Positions 55,773 through 63,778 of a DNA stretch of 64,000 nt are shown here, piece by piece. The stretch covers positions 620,001 through 684,000 of the forward strand of contig CAWFDX010000004.1 of assembly GCA_963814645.1 (NCBI GenBank). The letters run 5' to 3'. Each line of letters starts with the position of its first letter. The first letter of the stretch is position 1. A model generated the notes under the pieces. It made no database searches and was not told where the DNA came from. It saw only the letters and a list, made by a program, of their open reading frames with translations. Made by a program: the position numbers and the translations under genes. Origin of the DNA: RYN-230 sp963814645 (GTDB lineage: Bacteria > Actinomycetota > Actinomycetes > Streptosporangiales > Streptosporangiaceae).

Positions 55773-56750
55773 GTGCGCAGCCTCAACGCGGCCGAGTCAC
55801 AGTTCGCCGGCGATGACGGGGCCGCCGATCCGGCGGTGCTCGCCGCACTGACCGCATACGCGGCGGGCCAGGGCAGCGAGCACGCCGCGCTGAACGCCCT
55901 GGCCAGTACCCGGTTGCTGGTGCCGGTGGTGGCTGTGCTCACCGAAGAGGCCAGCGGGGACACTGAGGCTGCGGAGGCCAGTGAGACCGAGGCGGCCGGT
56001 GACGGCCCGGGCAGCGGGCTGCGGCGGGAGAAGAGCACCGAGATGGCCCTGCCCACCCTGATGGGGCGGGACGGCCGGGCCGCCGTCCTGGCGTTCACCA
56101 GCCTGGACGCGCTGACCAGGTGGCGGCCGGACGCGCGCCCGGTCGCGGTGCCCGCGGCCCGCGCCTGGCAGGCCGGGGCCGAGGAAGCCAGCGCCGTGGT
56201 CATCGACGTGGCCGGCCCGGTTCCGGTCACCGTGGAAGGAGCCCGGCTGGCCGCGCTCGCGGCAGGCCTGCCCGCGCCACTGCCGCACCAGGACCCGGAC
56301 GTGCTGGCCGCGCTGCACGCCGCGCTGGGTAACGAACCGCTGATCGTGCAGGCCTCGCTGACCACCCCGGACCAGCAGGCGGGCTGGGAGTACGGGCCGC
56401 GGCCGGAGGACCTGCCCGACCTGGCCGCGCAGAGCCCCGCCGACATGGGCGCGCTCGGCCTGGACCTGCCCGGCCCAGGCAGCCCAGAGCAGAACGGCGG
56501 CGACCCGGACGCCGCCCCCCAGGACGGTGCCCCGGCCGCCAGCGCCGGCACTAGTGCCGACGGGGATAGCGCGGACAGCGGGGGAGCGGACACGGCCGAT
56601 CTGGCGCTGCAGGTGACGCTGGCCGACGGGTGTGACCCGGCGGCGGCCACCGCGGCGGTGCGCCGGGTGGCCGAGGCCCTGCTCACCGCGACCGACGGAC
56701 GGCTGCGCCGCGGCATGGAAGTATCTGTGGTGCCAGCGCGCGCCCGCTGA
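55773..56750 (+). CDS. SseB-family protein
   Basis: The 325-residue protein has the SseB N-terminal fold: ALNALASTRLLVPVV, STEMALPTLMGRDGRAAVLAFTSLDALTRW and VVIDVAGPVPVTVEGARLAAL. An acidic Ala/Asp/Gly linker (about 240-280) and a C-terminal enhanced-serine-sensitivity-like domain follow. Actinobacterial SseB-like proteins are often near translation or aro genes and have no settled function. It lies 67 bp upstream of aroC. Confidence 0.75.
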   Translation: MRSLNAAESQFAGDDGAADPAVLAALTAYAAGQGSEHAALNALASTRLLVPVVAVLTEEASGDTEAAEASETEAAGDGPGSGLRREKSTEMALPTLMGRDGRAAVLAFTSLDALTRWRPDARPVAVPAARAWQAGAEEASAVVIDVAGPVPVTVEGARLAALAAGLPAPLPHQDPDVLAALHAALGNEPLIVQASLTTPDQQAGWEYGPRPEDLPDLAAQSPADMGALGLDLPGPGSPEQNGGDPDAAPQDGAPAASAGTSADGDSADSGGADTADLALQVTLADGCDPAAATAAVRRVAEALLTATDGRLRRGMEVSVVPARAR

Positions 56751-56817
56751 CGCGCGGCTCGCCTACCCAGTTGGACGACATGACCTGCGGAGTCGCCGCG
56801 GGTGGGAGGATCAGGAC

Positions 56818-57996
56818 ATGGTGCGCTGGCTGACCGCGGGTGAGTCGCATGGCCGCGCGCTGGTCGCCATCTGCGAGGGGATCCCGGCCGGCGTCGAGGT
56901 CACCAGCGCGGACATCTCGGCCGCGCTGGCCCGGCGGCGGGCCGGGTACGGGCGCGGCGCGCGGATGAAGTTCGAGCAGGACGAGGTGGAGATCACCGGC
57001 GGCACCCGGCACGGCCGGACGCTGGGCAGCCCGGTGGCGATCCGGGTCGGCAACACCGAGTGGCCCAAGTGGGAAACCGTGATGTCACCCGACCCGGTGC
57101 CCGCCGAGGACTTGGCCGACCAGGCCCGCAACGCGCCACTGACCCGGCCCCGGCCGGGCCACGCCGACCTGGCCGGGATGCAGAAGTACGGGCATGACGA
57201 CGCCCGGCCGGTGCTGGAACGGGCGAGCGCACGCGAGACAGCCGCCCGGGTCGCACTGGGCGAGGTCGCACGGCAGTACCTGGTACAGGCGTTCGGTATC
57301 GAGGTTCTCAGTCACGTGGTGGAGATCGGGGCGGTCGCCGCGCCGGCCGGCGCCCAGCCGGAGCCGGGCGACCGGGCGCGGGTCGATGCGGACTCGGTGC
57401 GCTGCGTGGACAGCAAGGCCAGCCTGGCCATGCAGGAGGAGATCGACGCGGCGCGCAGGGACGGTGACACGCTCGGCGGCGTGGTCGAGGTGCTCGGCTA
57501 CGGCCTGCCGCCCGGGCTGGGCAGCCACGTGCACTGGGACCGGCGGCTGGACGGGCGGCTGGCCGGCGCGCTGATGAGCATCCAGGCCATCAAGGGCGTC
57601 GAGGTGGGCGACGGGTTCACCACGGCGCGGCGGCGCGGCTCGCAGGCGCACGACGAGATCGAGCCCACGGCCGGCGGCGTCCGGCGGCGAACCAACCGGG
57701 CCGGCGGGATCGAGGGCGGCATGAGCACCGGCGAGGTGCTCCGGGTGCGCGTGGCGATGAAGCCGATCTCCACCGTGCCGCGCGCGCTGGCCACCGTGGA
57801 CGTGGCCACCGGCGAGCCGGCCAAGGCCATCAACCAGCGCAGCGACGTGACCGCGGTGCCTGCGGCCGGCGTGGTGGCCGAGGCGATGGTCGCGCTGGTG
57901 CTGGCCGACGCGGCGGCGGAGAAGTTCGGCGGCGACTCGGTCGCCGAGGCGCGCCGGAACCTGCGCGGCTACCTGGACACCCTGGTGATCACGTGA
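56818..57996 (+). CDS. aroC: Chorismate synthase
   Basis: The 392-residue FMN-dependent enzyme converts EPSP to chorismate. Signatures are GESHGRALVAICEGIPAG at the N-terminus, RPGHADLAGMQKYGHDDARPVLERASARETAARVA, and AGGIEGGMSTGEVLRVRVAMKPISTV. ATG 56818 follows GGGAGGA; the in-frame GTG directly after is possible. It heads the aroC-aroK-aroB-aroQ-aroKB series, with GTGA overlap into aroK. Confidence 0.95.
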   Translation: MVRWLTAGESHGRALVAICEGIPAGVEVTSADISAALARRRAGYGRGARMKFEQDEVEITGGTRHGRTLGSPVAIRVGNTEWPKWETVMSPDPVPAEDLADQARNAPLTRPRPGHADLAGMQKYGHDDARPVLERASARETAARVALGEVARQYLVQAFGIEVLSHVVEIGAVAAPAGAQPEPGDRARVDADSVRCVDSKASLAMQEEIDAARRDGDTLGGVVEVLGYGLPPGLGSHVHWDRRLDGRLAGALMSIQAIKGVEVGDGFTTARRRGSQAHDEIEPTAGGVRRRTNRAGGIEGGMSTGEVLRVRVAMKPISTVPRALATVDVATGEPAKAINQRSDVTAVPAAGVVAEAMVALVLADAAAEKFGGDSVAEARRNLRGYLDTLVIT

Positions 57997-58532
57997 GCGG
58001 GCCAGGGCCAGGACCAGGGTCAGGGCCAGTGGCGATCATCATCGGGCCACCCGGCGCGGGCAAGTTGACGGTCGGCCCGCTGCTCGCGGCCCGGCTGGGC
58101 GTGCCGTTCACCGACGCGGACAGCGTCATCGAGGAGACGGCGGGCAAGCCGGTCAGCGACATCTTCGTGCAGGACGGCGAGGCCGCGTTCCGCGCCCTGG
58201 AGCAGGTCACCGCGGCCCGGCTGATCGGCGCCGAGCCAGGGGTGCTCGCGCTGGGTGGCGGCGCCCCGCTCGACCCGGCCACCCAGCAGCTCCTGGCCGG
58301 GCGGCGGGTCATCTACCTGGAGACCGGGTTCCGCACCGTGGTGCACCGGTCCGGCATGGGCGGACCGCACCCGCCGATCCCGGGCAACCCGCGCGGGCGG
58401 ATGAAGCAGATGCTCGACGAGCGGCACCCGGTGTACGCGGAACTGGCCTGGCGCACGGTGGCCACCGACGACCGCGAGCCCGATGACCTGGCCGGGCTGC
58501 TGGCCGCCGAACTCGAAGCGCCGCAGACGTGA
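57993..58532 (+). CDS. aroK: Shikimate kinase, degenerate active site
   Basis: The 179-residue protein has the AroK fold and context, but two key residues are altered. The P-loop is GPPGAGKLTVG, with Leu25 where Ser/Thr binds Mg2+. The lid, normally RPLL, reads HPPIP (His126 for the Arg that contacts shikimate and ATP). The shikimate-binding Asp43, Arg67, GGG 88-90 and Arg144 remain. Both changes need only one base each (TCG to TTG, CGC to CAC). Activity is doubtful. An intact kinase domain is encoded 1.5 kb downstream. The start overlaps aroC by GTGA. Confidence 0.85.
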   Translation: MSGPGPGPGSGPVAIIIGPPGAGKLTVGPLLAARLGVPFTDADSVIEETAGKPVSDIFVQDGEAAFRALEQVTAARLIGAEPGVLALGGGAPLDPATQQLLAGRRVIYLETGFRTVVHRSGMGGPHPPIPGNPRGRMKQMLDERHPVYAELAWRTVATDDREPDDLAGLLAAELEAPQT

Positions 58533-59605
58533 CCGCCACCAGAATCCCGGTCCGCGGCGAGCACCCATACGACGTCGTGGTGGGCACCGGCGTGCTCGGC
58601 GAGCTGCCCGCGCTGGTCGGCCCGCAGGCGACGTCCGTCATGGTGATCGCACCCAAAGGGCTTGACGAGATCTCCTGGCCGGTCAGCCGGGCCCTGCAGG
58701 ACGCCGGGTACCAGGTGCACACGGCCGAGGTGCCGGCCGGCGAGGCGGCCAAGGACATCAGCGTGGCGGCCGCGCTGTGGTCCCAGCTGGCGGCCGGCCG
58801 GATCACCCGGAGCGACTGCGTCGTCGGCGTCGGCGGCGGGGCCGCCACCGACCTGGCCGGGTTCGTCGCGGCGACCTGGCTGCGCGGGGTGCGGCTGGTG
58901 CTGGTGCCGACCACGCTGCTGGCCATGACCGACGCGGCGGTGGGCGGCAAGACCGCGGTGGACATCCCGGAGGGCAAGAACCTGGTCGGCGCGTTCCATC
59001 CGCCCGCCGGGGTGCTGGCCGACCTGGCCGTGCTGGAAACGCTGCCGCGGGCCGAGTACGTCAGCGGGCTGGCCGAGATCGTCAAGGCCGGGTTCATCGC
59101 CGACCCGGTCATCCTGGAGCTGATCGAGGCCGACCCGGCAGGCGCCCAGCTGCCGCACGGCCAGCACACCCGGGAGCTGGTGGAACGGGCGGTGCGGATG
59201 AAGGCCGACGTGGTCTCGGCCGACCTGCGCGAGTCTGGGCGCCGGGAGATCCTCAACTACGGGCACACCCTGGGCCACGCCATCGAGCGGGTCGAGGGCT
59301 ACCAGCTGCGGCACGGCGAGGCGGTGGCCATCGGGATGGTCTACGCGGCCGAGGTGGCCCGGCTGATGGGCCGGCTGGACCAGGTGACGGTGGGGCGGCA
59401 CCGCCGGGTGCTGCAGGCGGTCGGGCTGCCCACCGCCTACCGGCCGGGGCTGTGGCCGGAGCTGCGGGACGCGATGACGGTAGATAAGAAGGCGCGCGGC
59501 GCCCAGCTCCGGATGGTCCTGCTGGACGGCCTGGCCCAGCCGGCCGTGATCACCCCGCCGGAGCCGCTGCTGGACAGCGCCTACCGGGAGGTGTGCAGGC
59601 CATGA
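58529..59605 (+). CDS. aroB: 3-dehydroquinate synthase
   Basis: The 358-residue enzyme cyclises DAHP to dehydroquinate with NAD and a divalent metal. Motifs are GEAAKD, VGGGAATDLAGF, PTTLLAMTDAAVGGKTAVDIPEGKNLVGAFHPP, and the three metal ligands in SGLAEIVKAG (Glu), YGHTLGHAIE (His) and LRHGEAVAIG (His). All expected catalytic positions are kept. It overlaps aroK (GTGA) and aroQ (ATGA). Confidence 0.94.
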   Translation: MTATRIPVRGEHPYDVVVGTGVLGELPALVGPQATSVMVIAPKGLDEISWPVSRALQDAGYQVHTAEVPAGEAAKDISVAAALWSQLAAGRITRSDCVVGVGGGAATDLAGFVAATWLRGVRLVLVPTTLLAMTDAAVGGKTAVDIPEGKNLVGAFHPPAGVLADLAVLETLPRAEYVSGLAEIVKAGFIADPVILELIEADPAGAQLPHGQHTRELVERAVRMKADVVSADLRESGRREILNYGHTLGHAIERVEGYQLRHGEAVAIGMVYAAEVARLMGRLDQVTVGRHRRVLQAVGLPTAYRPGLWPELRDAMTVDKKARGAQLRMVLLDGLAQPAVITPPEPLLDSAYREVCRP

Positions 59606-60075
59606 AGCAGGTGCTGGTGCTGAACGGGCCCAACCTAGCCCAGCTCGGGTCGCGCGAGCCGGACGTGTACGGCTCGCAGACGTTCGAGGATCTGGTCGAG
59701 ACCTGCCGGCGGACCGGGCGGGCCCTGGACCTGCACGTCGAGGTCCGGCAGACGAACGACGAGGCCGAACTGATCAGCTGGGTGCACGAGGCCGCCTCGG
59801 CCCGGCTGCCGGTGGTGCTCAACCCGGCCGCATTCACGCATTACTCCTACGCGCTGCGCGACGCGCTGGCCATGCTGGCCGCGCCGCTGGTCGAGGTGCA
59901 CCTGAGCAACCCGGCCATCCGGGAGCAGTTCCGCCACAACTCGGTGGTGTCCGGCGTGGCCACCGGCACGATCGCCGGGTTCGGTCTGATGTCCTACCAG
60001 CTGGCGCTGCAGGCCATCGCCGAGCTGGCCGCGGTCCAGGACGCGGCCGGCGAGGTCACGGTCTCGGACGGCTAG
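59602..60075 (+). CDS. aroQ: 3-dehydroquinate dehydratase, type II
   Basis: The 157-residue dodecameric enzyme dehydrates dehydroquinate. LNGPNLAQLGSREPDVYG contains the catalytic Tyr. NPAAFTHYSYALRDAL, EVHLSNPAIREQFRHNSVVS with the catalytic His region, and GVATGTIAGFG follow. ATG 59602 overlaps the aroB stop. A shared frame could start at 59593, but ATGA coupling favours 59602. Confidence 0.93.
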   Translation: MKQVLVLNGPNLAQLGSREPDVYGSQTFEDLVETCRRTGRALDLHVEVRQTNDEAELISWVHEAASARLPVVLNPAAFTHYSYALRDALAMLAAPLVEVHLSNPAIREQFRHNSVVSGVATGTIAGFGLMSYQLALQAIAELAAVQDAAGEVTVSDG

Positions 60076-60077
60076 CC

Positions 60078-61664
60078 ATGATCGTGCTGATCGGGTTCAT
60101 GGGCGCGGGCAAGACCACCGTCGGGCATCTGCTCGCGGAGCGGCTCGGCCTGCCGTTCATGGACACCGACCTGGTCATCGAGCAGCGCACCGGGCGCAGC
60201 GTGCGGGACATCTTCGCCACCGACGGCGAGCCCGCGTTCCGTCAGCTGGAGCACACGGTGACCGCGGAACTGCTGGCCGGGCCGGACGCGGTGCTCGCGC
60301 TGGGCGGCGGGGCGGTGCTGCATCCGGAGACGCAGCGCGCGCTGGGCGGCCATCAGGTGGTGTACCTGAAGGTCGGCTACGACGAGTCGATGCTCCGGGT
60401 GGCGCACGACGAGTACCGGCCGCTGCTTCGCGCCCCCGACCTCGAAGGCATCTTCCAGCGCCGGCTGGCCAGCTACCACGCGGTGGCCACGCTGACCGTG
60501 GTCACCGACGGGCGGCGCCCGGAGGCGGTCTGCCTGGATGTGGTGGGCCGGCTGGCCGAGGTGCCGGGTGCCCCGGCTGGGACGGTCACGGTGCTGGTGT
60601 CCTGCACCGGCGGCACGTACAACGTGCACGTGGGGCCCGGGCTGGTGGCGGACGCGGACCGGCTGCTGCCCGCGCTGCCGCGGGCCAGGACGGCGGTGCT
60701 GCTGACCAGCGCGCCGGACCAGGAGACCGCGGCGGAGGTCAGCCGCGCGCTGCAGCGGCGCGGGCTGGCGGTCAGCCTGCTCAATGTGCCGGACGGGCAG
60801 CGGCATAAGAACCTGGCCACGGTGGCCCGGGTGGCCGAAGACCTGGCCGGCCTGGCGGTGCACAAGGACGACCTGGTCGTCGGGGTGGGTGGCGAGGTGC
60901 TGTGCGACATCGCCGGCTTCGTGGCCAGCACCTACAACCGGGGCATGCCGCTGGCCCTGTTCCCGACCACGCTGCTGGCCCAGGCCGACGCCGCGGTGGG
61001 CGGCAAGGCCTCGCTGAATCTGCCGCAGGGCCGCAACCTGGTCGGCACCGTGCACCAGCCGGTCGCGGTGGTGGCGGACGTGGCCGAGGCGGCCGGGCAG
61101 CCGGACCGGGAGTACCAGGCCGGCCTGGCCGAGATCGTCAAGCACGCGCTGATCAGCGGCGGGGACCTGGTCCCGCTGATCGAGGACCGGGCGGGCGAAC
61201 TGATCAAGGGCGAGGTCGGTGCGCTGGCCGACGCGGTGACCCGCAGCGTCACGGTGAAGGCGGCCATCGTCAGCAGTGACGAGCGGGAGCGCGGCAGCCG
61301 GCTGCACTTGAACTACGGGCACACGTTCGGCCACGCCATCGAGCAGGTGCGCGGGCTGGAGCCGGCCGACGACGGGTCGGCGGTCGCGCTCGGCATGATG
61401 GCCGCCGCCTACCTGGCCCGGCGGCAGGGCCGGATCGGCAATGACCTGGTCGGCCTGCACCGGCGGCTGCTGGCCGCCATGCAGCTGCCGGTCAGCGGCC
61501 AGTTCGGCCTGGCTGGGCTGCAAGAGGCGTGGCTGCGGGACAAGAAGTACCAGGACGGCCCGCGCTTCGTGGTGCTGAACGGGCTCGGCCGCCCGGAGGC
61601 GGGCGTGCCCGCCGGCGAGGACAGCCTGGCCGCGGTGCTGGCCGACCTGGCCGCTAGTCCCTGA
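60078..61664 (+). CDS. aroKB: Fused shikimate kinase-dehydroquinate synthase (second copy)
   Basis: The 528-residue fusion follows aroQ by 2 nt. Residues 1-165 are a canonical shikimate kinase: P-loop GFMGAGKTTVG, Asp31, Arg55, GGG 76-78, lid RPLL with Arg114, and Arg129. Residues about 175-528 are a dehydroquinate synthase domain that keeps AEIVK, YGHTFGHAIE and RDKK but has GGEVLCD for GGGxxxD, GRN for GKN, and DDGSAV where the metal-ligand HGEAV belongs (Asp for His at 61371-61373). The kinase half is probably active; the synthase half may be impaired, regulatory or altered in specificity. Confidence 0.88.
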   Translation: MIVLIGFMGAGKTTVGHLLAERLGLPFMDTDLVIEQRTGRSVRDIFATDGEPAFRQLEHTVTAELLAGPDAVLALGGGAVLHPETQRALGGHQVVYLKVGYDESMLRVAHDEYRPLLRAPDLEGIFQRRLASYHAVATLTVVTDGRRPEAVCLDVVGRLAEVPGAPAGTVTVLVSCTGGTYNVHVGPGLVADADRLLPALPRARTAVLLTSAPDQETAAEVSRALQRRGLAVSLLNVPDGQRHKNLATVARVAEDLAGLAVHKDDLVVGVGGEVLCDIAGFVASTYNRGMPLALFPTTLLAQADAAVGGKASLNLPQGRNLVGTVHQPVAVVADVAEAAGQPDREYQAGLAEIVKHALISGGDLVPLIEDRAGELIKGEVGALADAVTRSVTVKAAIVSSDERERGSRLHLNYGHTFGHAIEQVRGLEPADDGSAVALGMMAAAYLARRQGRIGNDLVGLHRRLLAAMQLPVSGQFGLAGLQEAWLRDKKYQDGPRFVVLNGLGRPEAGVPAGEDSLAAVLADLAASP

Positions 61665-61672
61665 GCCGGGCG

Positions 61673-62647
61673 TCAGTCCTTGATCTGGATCCAGGTCTTG
61701 CCCGGGACCTGGCGGGCGGCCTGGAACGCGGCCGCCGCGTCGGCCAGCGGGTAGCACGCGCTCAGCACCCGGGAGGGCGTCACCTGGCCGGCCAGGGCCA
61801 GGGTGGCCGCGAAGTCGTCCGGGTGGTCGTAGATCAGTGAGCCGCGCAAGGTGAGCTGGCGCTGCACCACCGTCCTGGTGACCAGGCTGGCCGGCTGGCT
61901 GTTCTGCCCGATGAGCAGCAGCACGCCGCCGCGCCCGGCCCGGTTGACCGCCTCGCCCAGCGCCGCGGGCACGCCGGACGTCTCGAAGACGGCATCGAAG
62001 CCGCCCGCGGTCTCGCCGGCCAGCTGTGCGCCCAGGTCTGCGGCCAGCGACCGGCGCCCCGGGTGTGGTTCCAGCACCTGCGGCACGATGCCCTCGTGCA
62101 CCAGGGCCAGGCAGAGCAGGCTGCCCTGCGAGCCCGCCCCGATGACCAGGCACCGGCGGCCCGGCCGTACCCCGGAGCGCCGGATGGCCGCCCGGGCCAC
62201 GGTGAACGGCTCGGCGCAGACCGCGTCCGCGTCGGTCCACCCGGCCGGCACCGGCCAGGCGAACTCGGCCGGTACCGCGATCCGCTCGGCCAGCACGCCC
62301 GGTGCGTTGAAGCCGATGCTGACCCGGTGCGGGCAGGCCGAGCTGCGCCCGGACCGGCAGGCCGGGCAGCTCAGGCACGCGAAGTTGGGCTCGATGATCA
62401 CTCGCTGGCCGATCCGGCCGGCGTCCGCGCCGGGGCCGGCGCCGACGATCTCTCCGGTGGATTCGTGCCCGGGCACCCAGGGCAGCGTGGGCGGCGGCCG
62501 GTGCCCGCCCAGCAGGGCCAGGTCTGACCCGCAGATCCCGACCCCGCGCACCTGGACGACGACCTGGCCGGAACCCGGCTGCGGCTCCGGCCAGTCGTCC
62601 ACGACGCGCAGTGGCCCTGGGAACTCTTCCAGGACAACGGCTCGCAC
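61673..62647 (-). CDS. Zinc-dependent alcohol/polyol dehydrogenase (MDR, sorbitol dehydrogenase-like)
   Basis: The 324-residue protein has the catalytic zinc site (GICGSD and PGHESTG, plus CAEPF), the structural zinc cysteines (CLSCPACRSGRSSAC) and the NAD-binding VIGAGSQGS. It belongs to the medium-chain dehydrogenases near sorbitol/threonine dehydrogenases. Placement downstream of a ribose-type ABC transporter suggests oxidation of the imported sugar alcohol. The start is ATG 62647. Confidence 0.86.
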   Translation of the reverse strand: MRAVVLEEFPGPLRVVDDWPEPQPGSGQVVVQVRGVGICGSDLALLGGHRPPPTLPWVPGHESTGEIVGAGPGADAGRIGQRVIIEPNFACLSCPACRSGRSSACPHRVSIGFNAPGVLAERIAVPAEFAWPVPAGWTDADAVCAEPFTVARAAIRRSGVRPGRRCLVIGAGSQGSLLCLALVHEGIVPQVLEPHPGRRSLAADLGAQLAGETAGGFDAVFETSGVPAALGEAVNRAGRGGVLLLIGQNSQPASLVTRTVVQRQLTLRGSLIYDHPDDFAATLALAGQVTPSRVLSACYPLADAAAAFQAARQVPGKTWIQIKD

Positions 62648-62677
62648 TATATTTCACTCCGTGAGGTTGCCGGGCTG

Positions 62678-62733
62678 TGCCTGATCAGGGGTGCCTGATC
62701 AGGGGTGCCTGATCAGGGGTGCCTGATCAGGGG
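62678..62733. repeat. Four tandem 14-bp repeats of a CCTGATCAGG palindrome
   Basis: TGCCTGATCAGGGG is repeated exactly four times in the gap before the dehydrogenase gene. The last copy includes the stop codon of the binding-protein gene. Each unit holds a 10-bp palindrome centred on TGATCA. It could bind a repressor cooperatively or stabilise the mRNA 3' end. Confidence 0.85.
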
Positions 62734-63746
62734 ATGTAGGCGTACTTGGCGAAGCTCGGCTCGCTGACGTTGCTCTTGGTCAGCAGCACGTCGGGCAGCT
62801 GCACGGATGCCTGGATGGCGCTGGACTTGCCGGTCAGCTTGTCGTAGGCGAACTGGGCGGCGTCCGCGCCCTCGGTCCCGGCCTGCTGCGCGACCAGCGC
62901 GCTGACCTGGCCCTTCTTCAGCAGGGCGACCTCGGTGGGGCTGGCGTCGAAGCCGACCACGAGCACCTTGCCGGTCATCCCGTCGGCGGCCAGCGCGGCC
63001 GCGGCGCCCTCCGCATTCGGCTCCGCGGCGCCGAAGATGGCCTTGATGCCCGGGTGCGCGGCCAGGATGGACCGCACCACGGTCTGGCTGGAGGTGACCG
63101 GCTGCGCGGTGTACTGCAGGGTGACCACCTTGATGCCCGGGTAGCTGGCCTTCAGTGCGTTCTCCAGGCCCTGCACCCGGTCCACCTGGGTGGTTGCGGT
63201 GGGGGACAGGCTGAGCACCGCGATCTGCCCCTTGCCGTGCAGCTGCTGGCCGAGGTAGGCCGCCGCGACCTTGCCGCCCTGGATGTTGTCCGTGCTGATC
63301 TGGCTGGTCAGCTTGGCCGGGTTGGCCAGCGCCGTGTCCACCGTGATGACCGGGATCCCGGCGTTCAGGCAGGTGTCGATGGCCGGCGCCATCGCCTTCG
63401 GGTCGGTGGGGGAGACCACCAGCGCGCTCGGGTGGCGGCTGCACATCGCGTCCACCACCGGGGTCTGCGCGCTCGGCGCGAAGTCCGGCGAGCCCTGGTA
63501 GAGCACGGTCATGCCGAGCTTCTTAGCCTCGGTGCGCATGCCGGCCACCAGCGTGTCGTAGAAGGACACCCCGGTCGCGCCGGGCACGTAGGCGATGGTG
63601 AAGTGCTTGCCCGAGTTGGCGGCCGGCGAACTGCCGGACGAGCTGGCGCCGCCCGACGAGCAGGCGGCCAGGGCCAGGGCGAGCCCGGCGATGGGGGCCA
63701 GGGCCAGCGCCCGTGGCCGGGGACGGCTTGGTCTGTATCGGGACAC
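62727..63746 (-). CDS. Ribose-type ABC transporter substrate-binding lipoprotein
   Basis: The 339-residue protein has a signal peptide with lipobox (LALAACSS) and a periplasmic-binding fold of the LacI/RbsB type: FTIAYVPGATGVSFYDTLVAGM, VVSPTDPKAMAPAIDTCLNAGIPVITVD, AIFGAAEPNAEGAAAAL and VLVVGFDASPTEVALLKKGQ. Such proteins bind pentoses or related sugars and polyols. It starts at GTG 63746 after AGGAGGAAAC. The permease gene lies upstream on the same strand. Confidence 0.9.
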   Translation of the reverse strand: MSRYRPSRPRPRALALAPIAGLALALAACSSGGASSSGSSPAANSGKHFTIAYVPGATGVSFYDTLVAGMRTEAKKLGMTVLYQGSPDFAPSAQTPVVDAMCSRHPSALVVSPTDPKAMAPAIDTCLNAGIPVITVDTALANPAKLTSQISTDNIQGGKVAAAYLGQQLHGKGQIAVLSLSPTATTQVDRVQGLENALKASYPGIKVVTLQYTAQPVTSSQTVVRSILAAHPGIKAIFGAAEPNAEGAAAALAADGMTGKVLVVGFDASPTEVALLKKGQVSALVAQQAGTEGADAAQFAYDKLTGKSSAIQASVQLPDVLLTKSNVSEPSFAKYAYIP

Positions 63747-63778
63747 GTTTCCTCCTGGGGGTGCGAGGGAATCGGTGG

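Noticed and set aside
60072..62657. 861-codon minus-strand frame across aroKB and the dehydrogenase
   Set aside because: It is the antisense frame of aroKB joined to a frame-shifted reading of the dehydrogenase; no family motif is present.
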